The notes under the pieces were generated by a model. The model ran no database searches, had not been told where the DNA came from, and saw only the letters and a list, made by a program, of their open reading frames with translations. Below, piece by piece: positions 1 through 7,571 of a stretch of DNA of 64,000 nt (the first letter of the stretch is position 1; each line of letters opens with the position of its first letter). This DNA comes from VRUE01 sp963702035 (GTDB lineage Bacteria > Actinomycetota > Thermoleophilia > Solirubrobacterales > 70-9), in contig OY969700.1 of NCBI GenBank assembly GCA_963702035.1, positions 2,542,001 through 2,606,000 of the forward strand, given 5' to 3'. The position numbers and the translations under genes are program-made.

Positions 1-548
1 AGCTGGTTGGAGCGCAGGATCGTGATCTGGCCGGCGTCGGGCGGCAGCTTTTCGGCGAGCTTGCTGCCGATCCCGACCTGACCGGCGAGGTTGGTGACGA
101 GGCTGCCGAGGTTGAGGGTGACGTTGCCTTCTGCCGTCGAGACCGCTTCCTTCTTGTTTTCGAGCACGGCGAGGAGCTGTTCGTGCGCGGCGCGGTTGGC
201 GTCCTTCCAGAGTTCTTCGGCGGTCGTGCTCTGCAGCACCTGTTCGGCACCGCCGCCCGCCACCTGGCGCAGCCCGCCCGACACCGGTCCGGCCAGCTGC
301 TTGGTTTCGCCAGGGAGGATGTCTTCGAGTTCCTGTTCGACGTTAACGTTTTCGTAGAGCTGGTCGATCAGGTACTGGCCGACCGCCGAGCGGACCTTTT
401 CGTTCTGGATCAGCTTGCCGCTGGTGTCGACCCAGTCGTTCGTGTTGAGCGCCTGGCGCTCGGTCCAGATCGCGAAGACGCTGAGGAACGCCAGCAGCGA
501 GCCGAGCACCACGAGGGCTTTGACCGTGCGGCGGCGTGCGCGGCTCAT
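1..548 (-). CDS. integral membrane protein, N-terminal part (cut by window edge)
   Basis: The open frame runs leftward from ATG at 548-546 and leaves the window after 182 codons with no stop. The protein begins MSRARRRTVKALVVLGS, a basic N-terminus followed by one hydrophobic segment at about residues 10-28. A polar, probably extracytoplasmic region follows with the sequence TNDWVDTSGKLIQNEKVRSAV. Actinobacterial multi-pass membrane proteins of unknown function commonly start this way, with a first helix and then a 'DW-T--L' region. It is divergent from the dioxygenase gene that begins about 9 bp away, so the two starts share a very short control region. No function is assigned. Confidence 0.7.
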   Translation of the reverse strand, partial: MSRARRRTVKALVVLGSLLAFLSVFAIWTERQALNTNDWVDTSGKLIQNEKVRSAVGQYLIDQLYENVNVEQELEDILPGETKQLAGPVSGGLRQVAGGGAEQVLQSTTAEELWKDANRAAHEQLLAVLENKKEAVSTAEGNVTLNLGSLVTNLAGQVGIGSKLAEKLPPDAGQITILRSNQ

Positions 549-556
549 CGCGGGGG

Positions 557-1498
557 ATGCTATACGTGGAAGCCGTGAAGTTGGAAGGAATTCACCACAT
601 CACCGCGATCACCGCCGACGCGCAGAAGAACGTCGACTTCTACGCGGGCGTGCTGGGACTGCGCCTGGTGAAGAAAACGGTCAACCAGGACAGCCCTACC
701 GTCTACCACCTCTTCTTCGCCGACGAGCGGGGCAGCGCCGGCTCCGACCTCACCTTCTTCGAGTTCCCCGGCGTGCCCGACGGGCGAGCCGGAGCGGGGG
801 ACGTGCACCGCGTCGTCTGGCGGGTCGCCTCCTATGAGGCGCTCGATTTCTGGGCCGAGCGGCTCGGCGCCCATGGCATCGAGTCCGAGCGGGCCGGAGC
901 GAGCCTGCGCTTCTCCGACCCCGAGGGGCTCGATCACGAGCTCGCCGTGGTCGACGTCAGCGACGAGCCGCTCAGCGCCGAGCATCCCGAGGTGCCGGCC
1001 GAGATGGCGCTGCAGGGATTCCACGCGGTCTGCGCCTACGCGACCGACCCCGACGCGAGCACTGCCCTGCTCGAAGCGCTCGAGTTCGAGCGCGCCGAGG
1101 GAGGCTGGGAGGCGCGCGGCGAGAAGCGCGGCGGCTTTCACATCTACGACGAGCCCCCGGCGCAGCTCTCGCGGCAGGGCGCCGGCAGCGTCCACCACGT
1201 CGCCTGGGCCTCGCGCATGGACGACCACCAGGCCTGGCGCGAGCGGGCGATCTCGGCCGGTGCGCAGCCGACCCCGGTGATCGACCGCTTCTACTTCCGC
1301 TCGATCTACTTCCGCGAGCCGAGCGGGGTCCTCTTCGAGATCGCGACGCTGGGCCCCGGCTTCACGGTCGACGAGCCGCTCGAGCATCTCGGCGAGAAGC
1401 TCTCGCTGCCGCCCGACTACGAGCACCTGCGGGCCGAGGTCGAACCGAACCTGCGCCCGGTCGTCAATCCGCGCGTGGCCGAGCGCAAGCCCGGGTGA
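557..1498 (+). CDS. VOC-family ring-cleaving dioxygenase (hydroquinone-dioxygenase-like)
   Basis: The protein has about 313 residues and two vicinal-oxygen-chelate modules. The first opens with GIHHITAI and the second contains VHHVAWAS, followed by the acidic ligand region LFEIAT; these match the two-His, one-Glu iron site of type I extradiol dioxygenases of the MhqO/LinE group. The next gene, which it overlaps by 4 bp, is a maleylacetate reductase, the enzyme that uses the product line of (chloro)hydroquinone cleavage. A hydroquinone-type substrate is therefore inferred; glyoxalase-like annotation is the alternative. ATG 557 was chosen, but GTG 575 (giving VKLEGIHHITA) matches the usual family N-terminus and has GGAAG close upstream, so the true start may be 18 bp later. 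Confidence 0.85.
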   Translation: MLYVEAVKLEGIHHITAITADAQKNVDFYAGVLGLRLVKKTVNQDSPTVYHLFFADERGSAGSDLTFFEFPGVPDGRAGAGDVHRVVWRVASYEALDFWAERLGAHGIESERAGASLRFSDPEGLDHELAVVDVSDEPLSAEHPEVPAEMALQGFHAVCAYATDPDASTALLEALEFERAEGGWEARGEKRGGFHIYDEPPAQLSRQGAGSVHHVAWASRMDDHQAWRERAISAGAQPTPVIDRFYFRSIYFREPSGVLFEIATLGPGFTVDEPLEHLGEKLSLPPDYEHLRAEVEPNLRPVVNPRVAERKPG

Positions 1499-2499
1499 AC
1501 GAAAGCTTCGTCTGGAGGGACGCCGGACGGGTCGTCGTCTTCCGCCACAACGGCGTCGGGCAGGCGGCGCAGCTCCTCCACGAGCACGGCTTCGCCGACT
1601 TCGAGTTGCTGACCACGCCGCGCGCTCTGCCGGGTGCGCCTGAGCTGGAGGCGGCCGCCAAAGCCGTCCACGCGATCCCGGCCGGGCAGGTGCCCGAGGC
1701 CGCCGCGGCGCTGCTCGACCGCGCTCGGGCACCGCGGCTCGTCGCCCTCGGCGGCGGCCGCACGATCGACACGGCTAAGGCCGTCGCCGCGGTCAGCGGC
1801 GCCCGGGTCGCGGCGGTCCCGACGACGCTCTCGGGCGCGGAGATGACCGGCATCCACCGCCTGCCCGCCGGTGCCGAGGCGCGGGTGCGGGCGATGGTGC
1901 GGCCCGAGCTGGCGATCGCCGACCCGCGGGCGATGACGAGCCAGCCCGAGGGAGCGCTCCGCGCCAGCGCGATGAACGCCCTGGCCCACGGCGCCGACTC
2001 CCTCTACACGCCTTTCTCCAACCCGGTCTCGGAGATGACGGCGCTGCGCGGCGCCGAACTGATCTCCGCCTCGCTCGACGAAGCGCCGGCCGAGCGCAAT
2101 CGCGCCGCCCTCGCCCAGGGCTCGCTGCTCTCCGCCTACGCGATCGACTCCGCATTGTTCGGCATCCACCACGTCATCTGCCAGACCCTGGTCCGCATCT
2201 GCGGCAGCCCCCACGCCGAGACCAACGCCACGATCCTCCCCCGCGCAATGGCCTTCATGGCCCCCCGAGCCCCCGACCAGCTTTTGCCCCTGGCAGAGGC
2301 GGTCGGCACCACCCCAGAGAAAATCGAACCCCGCATCATCGAGCTCGGCGGCAACCCACCCGGCCTCGGCCAGCTGGGAGCCGACCGAAGCAAGCTCGAC
2401 CAAGCAATCGAGTCGATGCTCCTGCGCCCGGAGCTCGCCTTCACGCCTGAGCCTCCGACCGGCAACGATCTACGCGAGCTGATCGAGCGTTCGTGGTAG
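1495..2499 (+). CDS. maleylacetate reductase (iron-containing alcohol dehydrogenase family)
   Basis: The 334-residue protein shows the nucleotide-binding stretch GGGRTIDTAKA (residues 86-96), the family signature PTTLSGAEMT (109-118), and metal-site histidines in NALAHG (His165), GIHH (His225/226) and SPHAETN (His240). This combination is that of maleylacetate reductases, which reduce maleylacetate to 3-oxoadipate with NAD(P)H in the cytoplasm. The start GTG overlaps the TGA stop of the upstream dioxygenase (GTGA), so the two are translationally coupled. Together they could carry a hydroquinone-type ring to 3-oxoadipate. The stop codon lies at the outer edge of a long inverted repeat. Confidence 0.88.
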   Translation: MNESFVWRDAGRVVVFRHNGVGQAAQLLHEHGFADFELLTTPRALPGAPELEAAAKAVHAIPAGQVPEAAAALLDRARAPRLVALGGGRTIDTAKAVAAVSGARVAAVPTTLSGAEMTGIHRLPAGAEARVRAMVRPELAIADPRAMTSQPEGALRASAMNALAHGADSLYTPFSNPVSEMTALRGAELISASLDEAPAERNRAALAQGSLLSAYAIDSALFGIHHVICQTLVRICGSPHAETNATILPRAMAFMAPRAPDQLLPLAEAVGTTPEKIEPRIIELGGNPPGLGQLGADRSKLDQAIESMLLRPELAFTPEPPTGNDLRELIERSW

Positions 2500-2603
2500 C
2501 GAGTCGGGTGCCCCTCCCCATGAGGCTCACGGAACCACGCCTCGCACCCTGACCCGCAACCCAGCTGCGCGACGGCCTCAGGGGGAGGGGCACCCGACTC
2601 GCT
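2498..2603. repeat. long inverted repeat, family 1 copy A
   Basis: Arms of 29 nt (2498-2526 and 2575-2603) are complementary at 28 of 29 positions and begin at the stop codon of the maleylacetate reductase gene. The 48-nt core between them is related, in reverse orientation, to the core of the copy at 38645-38747 (38 of 48 aligned positions identical), while the outer arms of the two copies differ. Possible roles are a hairpin terminator or a small non-autonomous mobile repeat. Confidence 0.9.
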
Positions 2604-2644
2604 CAACCGGTAACCCCCGTCCCAAACCCGTGTAGCGCTGAGTA

Positions 2645-4312
2645 GTGACCGAAGAACGCCTCCAGGCCTACCACGACTACACCCGGCGCCATAGCGTCAA
2701 CTGGCCCCTCTACCTGCTGGCCAGGGTTTTCATGACGCCCTTCTTCCTCGCCTACTTCCGCCTCGGCCGCACCGGCCGCGAACACGGCCGGGTCAGCGGC
2801 GGGCTGATCGTCGCCGCCAACCACCGCAGCTTCCTCGACCCCTTCGCGATCGGCGCCGCGCTGCCCTGGCGGCGGCCGATGAACTACGTCGCCAAGATCG
2901 AGCTGTTCGAGCGCCGCTGGCAGGGCTGGCTGCTCTCGCGGCTCGGCGCCTTCCCGATTCGCCGCGGCGAAGCCGACGAGATGTCTATGGAGACCGCCCG
3001 CCTCGCGGTCGAGCGGGGCGGCACCGTCTGCATCTTCCCCGAGGGGACGCGGATCCGGCGCGGCACGCTGGCGACGCCGAAGCGGGGCGTGGGCAGGCTG
3101 GCGCTGCAGACCGGGGTCCCGGTTCTGCCAGCCGCTGTCTACGGCAGCGAGCACGTGCGCCGGGGCTGGCGCATCCGGCCGTGCCAGGTTCGCGTGCGGC
3201 TGGGCAAGGCGATGACCTTCCCACGAGTCGAGGAGCCCTCGCCGCCGCTCGCGGAATCGGTGACGGCGCGGATCTGGCCCAACGTCCTCCTGCAGTGGGA
3301 AGAGATGGGCGGCTTGCCGCCGATGCGCCGCGCCGCTGTGATCGGTGCCGGCAGCTGGGGAACCGCCGTCGCCGTGCTGCTCGCCCGCGGCGGATTGGAG
3401 GTGCAGCTCGGCGCCCGCACCGCCGCGCAGGCGGCGGAGATGATCGAGGCGGGCGAGAACGGCCGCTACCTGGAGGGCGTCGCGCTGCCCGACTCGATCC
3501 TCGTCCGTCCCGCCTCCGAGATCGAGCTGGCCGGCCTCGACCTGGTCTGCCTGGCGATCCCATCCGGCTCGCTGCCACAGGCGGTCGGCACGATCGCCGA
3601 CCGGGTCAGCGACCGCTCTTCAGTGTTGCTGCTGACCAAGGGCCTGATCGCGCCTCTCGGGCAGCTCCCAGCCGAGTACGTCGGCGAACGAATCCGCGCC
3701 CGTGCGGTCGCTTGTCTCGGCGGCCCCGCCCACGCGGCAGAGGCGGTCTCGGGCTCGGCGGCGCTGGTGCTCGGCTCGGGGGACGCCGATCTGCGCGACC
3801 AGCTCGGCGAGGTCTTCGACCGCGCCGGCCTCGTCTGCGAGCGCTCGCGCGACGTGATCGGGGTCGAGATGGCCGGCGCCGCGAAGAACGCAGCCGCCCT
3901 CGCCGCCGCCGCGACCGAGCCCTTCGGCCTCAACGCGGCCGGCATCGCCGCAGCCTCGGTCTGGCGCGAGTGCATCGAATATGCGATCTCGCGGGGAGCC
4001 GAGCTGGAGACTTTTTCCGGTCTGGCGGGGGTCGGCGACCTGACCGCGACCGTCCTCGCCCCGTCGGGCCGCAACCGCCGTGCCGGCGAGCTGCTGGGGA
4101 GGGGGACGCCGGCGGCCGAGATCCCGGCGCTGATCGGCCAGGCATCGGAGGGGCTCGACGCCGTCCCGCTGCTGGCCGAGGCGCTCAGCGCGGCGGGCAG
4201 TCCGGCCGAGGGCCTGAACGGGCTGGCGGCACTGATCCGCGGCGAGATCGACGCGGAGGCCTGGGTCGACTCGCTGCGCCTCGGCGAGCGCTCGCGCAGG
4301 GCGGCGGCCTGA
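2645..4312 (+). CDS. bifunctional fusion: 1-acylglycerol-3-phosphate acyltransferase (PlsC) + glycerol-3-phosphate dehydrogenase (GpsA)
   Basis: A single uninterrupted 555-residue frame joins two enzymes. Residues 1 to about 215 are a PlsC/LPLAT acyltransferase with the catalytic HX4D box NHRSFLD (His60, Asp65) and FPEGTR (131-136), plus a hydrophobic stretch at 22-38. Residues about 228-550 are GpsA with VIGAGSWGTA (234-239 glycine loop), the catalytic-lysine region GAAKNAAALA and the signature GVGDLTATVLAPSGRNRRAGE. GpsA makes sn-glycerol-3-phosphate from dihydroxyacetone phosphate, and PlsC acylates 1-acyl-glycerol-3-phosphate, so two non-adjacent steps of phosphatidate synthesis are tethered, probably at the membrane. 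The start is GTG with only a weak ribosome binding site. GpsA has an internal Met228 (MRRAAVIGAG), so internal initiation of a free GpsA is conceivable. Confidence 0.93.
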   Translation: MTEERLQAYHDYTRRHSVNWPLYLLARVFMTPFFLAYFRLGRTGREHGRVSGGLIVAANHRSFLDPFAIGAALPWRRPMNYVAKIELFERRWQGWLLSRLGAFPIRRGEADEMSMETARLAVERGGTVCIFPEGTRIRRGTLATPKRGVGRLALQTGVPVLPAAVYGSEHVRRGWRIRPCQVRVRLGKAMTFPRVEEPSPPLAESVTARIWPNVLLQWEEMGGLPPMRRAAVIGAGSWGTAVAVLLARGGLEVQLGARTAAQAAEMIEAGENGRYLEGVALPDSILVRPASEIELAGLDLVCLAIPSGSLPQAVGTIADRVSDRSSVLLLTKGLIAPLGQLPAEYVGERIRARAVACLGGPAHAAEAVSGSAALVLGSGDADLRDQLGEVFDRAGLVCERSRDVIGVEMAGAAKNAAALAAAATEPFGLNAAGIAAASVWRECIEYAISRGAELETFSGLAGVGDLTATVLAPSGRNRRAGELLGRGTPAAEIPALIGQASEGLDAVPLLAEALSAAGSPAEGLNGLAALIRGEIDAEAWVDSLRLGERSRRAAA

Positions 4313-4326
4313 GATGTGGCGCATTA

Positions 4327-4343
4327 GTCGGATATATGCCGAC
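4327..4343. promoter_or_regulatory. palindrome upstream of ECF sigma gene
   Basis: GTCGG-atatatg-CCGAC is a perfect 5-bp inverted repeat around an A/T-rich spacer, 44 bp before the sigma factor start and in otherwise G/C-rich DNA. It could be an operator or part of an autoregulated promoter; no binding protein can be named. Confidence 0.35.
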
Positions 4344-4386
4344 AAACGCGCCAAGTGGCCCTCGGCCCGGCGGCTAGGCTTCCCCC

Positions 4387-4947
4387 GTGAGCGCCGCAAA
4401 GGAGAACGTCGAGCCGGCGAGCCTCGACCCGGCCGCCAAGGCGGAGCTCGACCGCGCCTTCGAAGAGCTCTACCGCGACCACCTCAAGGACGTCTACTCC
4501 TACGCCTACTACCGGGTCGGCAACCAGCACGACGCCGAGGACCTCACCGAGCAGGCCTTCCTGCAGGCATATCGTCACTTCGACCGGGCACGGCGCGAGT
4601 CCGACGGGCGGCCGCTGCGTCCCTGGCTGATCCGCATCGCCCACAACCTGGCGCTCAACTACTACCGCGACCGCTCACGGCGGCCGCAGACGCCGCTCGA
4701 CAGCGCCGACCCGATCCCCGCCCGGCACGGCACCGAGGCGATCGCCGAGGGCCGCGAGGAGTTGCGCCAGGTGATCGCCAAGCTCGACAACCTGGGGGAC
4801 GATCGCCGCGACGCGCTGATCATGCGTTTCGCCCTCGGTATGGACAACCGCGAGATCGCCCGGGCGCTGGGGCGCAGCGACGGCGCCACCAAGGTCCTGA
4901 TCCATCGTGCGATCAAGCAGCTGGAGGAGGAGATGAGCGATGAGTGA
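4387..4947 (+). CDS. ECF-type RNA polymerase sigma factor (sigma-70 family)
   Basis: The 186-residue protein carries sigma region 2 at about residues 25-95 (YRDHLKDVYSYAYYRVGNQHDAEDLTEQAFLQAYRHF and a following RPWLIRIAHNLALNYYRDR) and region 4 at about 125-180 with the helix-turn-helix MDNREIARALGRSDGATKVLIHRA. It lacks region 3, as is normal for ECF sigma factors. It would direct RNA polymerase to a small regulon. The GTG start follows a 74-bp gap that holds a palindrome. Its stop region overlaps the start of the next gene by 8 bp, so that gene is the natural candidate for its partner or regulator. Confidence 0.9.
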   Translation: MSAAKENVEPASLDPAAKAELDRAFEELYRDHLKDVYSYAYYRVGNQHDAEDLTEQAFLQAYRHFDRARRESDGRPLRPWLIRIAHNLALNYYRDRSRRPQTPLDSADPIPARHGTEAIAEGREELRQVIAKLDNLGDDRRDALIMRFALGMDNREIARALGRSDGATKVLIHRAIKQLEEEMSDE

Positions 4948-5287
4948 GGCGAGCGAAAACCTGACTGGCAGCACCTGGGACGTCGAGCGCCTGCTCGGCG
5001 ATGCATTGCGGCCGATCGAGCCGCCCGAGCGCCTCTCAGGGCGTCTTGAGGACACGCTCGCCGCCGTCACCCAGGCCGCCGCGGAGGAGCTCTCCGACTG
5101 GGCCGAGGAGCTCTCCGAGAGCGAGCTGCGGGCGTTGCGCGATCCGCGCAACTGGGTGCGGCCGGTGGTCGCCGTCGGCGCCGGCAGCCTGGCCACCGGC
5201 GCCCTTGTCCTGCTCGAGCTGCGCCGGCGTGGCCGTCAGCGCACGAAGAGCGGCGTGAGCTCGATCACCGGTCGCATCGGCCTGTAG
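4940..5287 (+). CDS. small single-pass membrane protein, possible partner of the ECF sigma factor
   Basis: The 115-residue protein overlaps the sigma gene by 8 bp. It has an acidic N-terminal half rich in helix-forming residues (SDWAEELSESELRALRDPRNW) and one hydrophobic segment at about residues 75-93 (VVAVGAGSLATGALVLLEL), followed by a basic C-terminus (RRRGRQRTKSG). No zinc-binding HXXXCXXC anti-sigma motif is present. Position and topology (cytoplasmic N-terminal part plus one helix) would suit an anti-sigma factor, but this is inference from context only. Its TAG stop lies inside the arm of an inverted repeat. Confidence 0.7.
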   Translation: MSEASENLTGSTWDVERLLGDALRPIEPPERLSGRLEDTLAAVTQAAAEELSDWAEELSESELRALRDPRNWVRPVVAVGAGSLATGALVLLELRRRGRQRTKSGVSSITGRIGL

Positions 5288-5402
5288 GCGCCATCCCGGC
5301 AGGGGTTCCACTTAACTTTTTCGGTGTGGGCCAGGCGAGCTGGCGCCAGGTCCCCTCGGCGAAAAAGTACAAGACGTTCCACCCCTACCGGGATGGCGCC
5401 TA
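5285..5402. repeat. long inverted repeat, family 1 copy B
   Basis: Arms of 22 nt (5285-5306 and 5381-5402) pair at 21 of 22 positions. Both arms begin with TAG, which serves as the stop codon of the gene on each side. The core contains a second stem built on ACTTTTTCG/CGAAAAAGT. Two core segments, 5314-5329 and 5360-5373, are identical to segments of the copy at 42757-42869 although the outer arms differ. Confidence 0.9.
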
Positions 5403-5675
5403 TGCGAGGGATCCCGCGAGGGCAATCAAGACGTAGGTGGAGCTGATTGCGATCGCGTAACGGCGCGATGCGAAGCCGGCGAGGAGGAGCCCGATGGCGC
5501 CGGTGAGGACGTGGAAGCTATTGGCCCAGCCGTTGACCGAGAGCAGGCCGAGCGCTTCGCGCAGGTCGTCCGGCCGGGCGAACGACGCGTCGAAGAAGAA
5601 GCCGGCGATCCCGTAGATAACCAGCCCGGCGCCGAGGAGAGTCGCGAACAGCCGGGCGGGGCTCGGGGGCTCCAT
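5400..5675 (-). CDS. DUF4383-type small membrane protein
   Basis: The 91-residue protein has three hydrophobic segments (about residues 10-28, 46-68 and 74-90) and the motif NSFHVLTGAIGLLLAG, which fits the DUF4383 pattern of an N-x-x-H-x-x-x-G helix. DUF4383 proteins are short actinobacterial membrane proteins of unknown function. ATG at 5675-5673 was chosen because the frame upstream of it is polar and lies over the start region of the divergent rhomboid gene. The start is 30 bp from the divergent rhomboid gene, and the TAG stop is provided by an inverted-repeat arm. Confidence 0.75.
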   Translation of the reverse strand: MEPPSPARLFATLLGAGLVIYGIAGFFFDASFARPDDLREALGLLSVNGWANSFHVLTGAIGLLLAGFASRRYAIAISSTYVLIALAGSLA

Positions 5676-5705
5676 GAGCGGGCGATTGTAGGCTCCTCGT
5701 CCGCC

Positions 5706-6527
5706 ATGGCGCAGACCTGTTACCGACACCCGAACCGCGAGACCGCGGTTTCCTGCTCCAACTGCGGGCGGCCGATCTGCCCCGACTGCATGACGCCCAG
5801 CCCGGTCGGCATGCGCTGTCCGGAGTGCTCGAAGCAGCGGACGAAGGTGGTGCGGGGAGTGGGGGAGGCGTCGCTCGCCGGCTCCGCCCCCGCGACCGTC
5901 GCGCTGATCGCCATCAACGTCGCCGTTTTCCTGGCGGAGGTCGCCGGCGGCGGGGGCGGTCTTACTCCTCACGGCAGCTCGCTCGTGATCAACTTCGGGC
6001 TCTTTGGCCCGTCCGTGGCCGAAGGAGAGTGGTACCGCCTGCTGACCAGCGGATTCCTCCACGCCAGCCTCTTCCACATCGGCTTCAACATGTTCGCCCT
6101 CTACTTCCTCGGCCGCATCCTGGAGCCGGGGATCGGCACGCCTCGCTTCCTTGCGATCTATTTCGTCTCGCTCTTCGCCGGCTCGCTCGGAGCGGTTCTG
6201 CTCAGCCCGGACACCCTCACCATCGGAGCCTCGGGCGCCATCTTCGGGATCTTCGGCGCGACCTTCGTAATCGCCCGCCACCGCGGCATCGCCGGGCTCG
6301 CTTCTTCAGTCGGCATCATCCTCGTGCTCAACCTCGTCTTCACCCTCGGCAATCCCGAAATCAGCATCGGCGGCCACCTCGGCGGGCTCGTCGGCGGAGT
6401 CCTCTGCGCCTTGTTCATCGTCGCCGGCGAGCGCGGCTATCTCGGCGAGAACCACACGCCGATGGAGCTATTGGCGATGGCGGCCCTCGGCTTCTTCGCC
6501 ATCGCCAGTGCCATTGCCATCTCCTAG
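5706..6527 (+). CDS. rhomboid-family intramembrane serine protease with N-terminal zinc-binding domain
   Basis: The 273-residue protein opens with a B-box-like cysteine/histidine cluster (CYRHP, CSNCGRPICPDC, CPEC; residues 5-41) that should bind zinc in the cytoplasm. A rhomboid core follows: the FNMFALYFLG helix (Asn128), the catalytic serine in GASGAIFG (Ser176) and the catalytic histidine in IGGHLGG (His224). Six or seven hydrophobic helices span residues 62-270. Rhomboids cleave single-pass membrane proteins within the bilayer; no substrate can be inferred. ATG 5706 is the start immediately before the first cysteine. The TAG stop lies in the arm of a family 2 repeat. Confidence 0.93.
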   Translation: MAQTCYRHPNRETAVSCSNCGRPICPDCMTPSPVGMRCPECSKQRTKVVRGVGEASLAGSAPATVALIAINVAVFLAEVAGGGGGLTPHGSSLVINFGLFGPSVAEGEWYRLLTSGFLHASLFHIGFNMFALYFLGRILEPGIGTPRFLAIYFVSLFAGSLGAVLLSPDTLTIGASGAIFGIFGATFVIARHRGIAGLASSVGIILVLNLVFTLGNPEISIGGHLGGLVGGVLCALFIVAGERGYLGENHTPMELLAMAALGFFAIASAIAIS

Positions 6528-6646
6528 ACCGCGAAAACCAAGCAGGTCGGGGGACGCAGGGAGCGAGGGGAGGGGAGCGCACTTCAGTGCGTGACCCGAT
6601 CCGAGCGACTGAGGACCCCGAGATGCGCCGGTTTGCAGCGGTCTAG
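6524..6646. repeat. palindromic repeat, family 2 copy H
   Basis: Terminal inverted repeats CTAGACCGC (6524-6532) and GCGGTCTAG (6638-6646) contain the TAG stops of both convergent neighbours. An internal hairpin CGCAC-TTCA-GTGCG lies at 6578-6591. Read on the minus strand it shares a 15-nt identical segment (6614-6628) and further blocks with the copy at 53082-53202, and looser similarity with the copies at 45928-46030 and around 9156. Confidence 0.85.
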
Positions 6647-7542
6647 AGCGGCGCCCGCACCTCGGCGAAGCCGATGTTCCCCGGGGGATCGACCAGATCA
6701 GGGTGGAGGACGTGGCCGAGCAGCTCGACTCCGTCGACGAGGCGGGGGCCGGGCCGCGAGAATGTCGAGGCGGCGTCGACCGCGTAGACGCGGCCGGCGC
6801 CGAGCTTGGCGATCCGGTCCCAGTGCTCCACCGCCTGGTCGTGGGATTCGCTGACGTACCAGCCGCACGGCATCGCGATCACGACGTCCGGGTTGAGCCC
6901 GGAGAGGGCGCCCCAGGCGACTTCGGGTGACTTCAGGCCGGGCGGGCCGGCGACGTCCTCGCCACCGGCGATCGAGATCATCTCTGGGATCCAGTGTCCG
7001 CCGACGAAAGGTGGGTCGAGCCACTCGAGGGCGATCACCCGCGGCGCCTTGGTCCCGCTGACCGCGGCGCGGACGCTGGCCAGGCGACCCTCGAGCTCGG
7101 CCCGGACGAGGTGGGCCTCGGACTCCAGGCCGGTGGCCTCGCCGAGCCCGATCACGTCCTCGAGCATCTCGCCGAGCGTGCTCGGGTCCTGCTGTAGGAC
7201 CCGCGGCCGGCTCGGCAGTCGCGCCGCGACCTCGAGCACGTCCTCGTAGGAGACCGCGCAGACGTCGCAGATCGCCTGGGTGACGATCAGGTCAGGAGCG
7301 AGCTCGGCGAGCCGTTCCTCGTCGAGCTCATAGAGCGCCCGGCCTTCGCCCACCGTCGTCTTCACCGCGGTGTCGATCTCGCCGGCGTTGAGGCCCTCGC
7401 CGAGGACGGTGCGGGTCAGGTGGGGCAGCGCCCGCGCCTGCGCCGGGAAGTCGCACTCGTGGGTCACGGCGACCACGCGGTCGCCCAGGCCGAGGGCGAA
7501 CAGCATCTCCGTCGCGGATGGCACGAGGCTGGCGATGCGCAT
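6643..7542 (-). CDS. cobalamin-binding-like protein (BtuF-type periplasmic-binding fold)
   Basis: The 299-residue protein starts MRIASLVPSATEMLFALGLGDRVVAVTHECDFP, the standard opening of the BtuF/FecB-like helical-backbone substrate-binding fold, and contains LAPDLIVTQAICDVCAVSY and LNPDVVIAMPCGWYV. It has no signal peptide or lipobox, as in the cytosolic 'cobalamin-binding protein' subgroup widespread in bacteria, so a role as ABC transporter receptor is doubtful. There is no transporter gene next to it. The ATG start lies 30 bp from the divergent CNNM-type gene. Confidence 0.85.
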   Translation of the reverse strand: MRIASLVPSATEMLFALGLGDRVVAVTHECDFPAQARALPHLTRTVLGEGLNAGEIDTAVKTTVGEGRALYELDEERLAELAPDLIVTQAICDVCAVSYEDVLEVAARLPSRPRVLQQDPSTLGEMLEDVIGLGEATGLESEAHLVRAELEGRLASVRAAVSGTKAPRVIALEWLDPPFVGGHWIPEMISIAGGEDVAGPPGLKSPEVAWGALSGLNPDVVIAMPCGWYVSESHDQAVEHWDRIAKLGAGRVYAVDAASTFSRPGPRLVDGVELLGHVLHPDLVDPPGNIGFAEVRAPL

Positions 7543-7571
7543 ACGGGCCTCAATATGGCAGTCTCGGGCCG

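Noticed and set aside
560..1732. 390-codon minus-strand frame opposite the dioxygenase
   Set aside because: Arg/Pro/Gly-rich shadow of the plus-strand coding sequence.
5511..5705. Upstream in-frame extension of the rhomboid gene
   Set aside because: It would overlap the DUF4383 coding sequence in antisense; the cysteine-rich domain begins right after ATG 5706.
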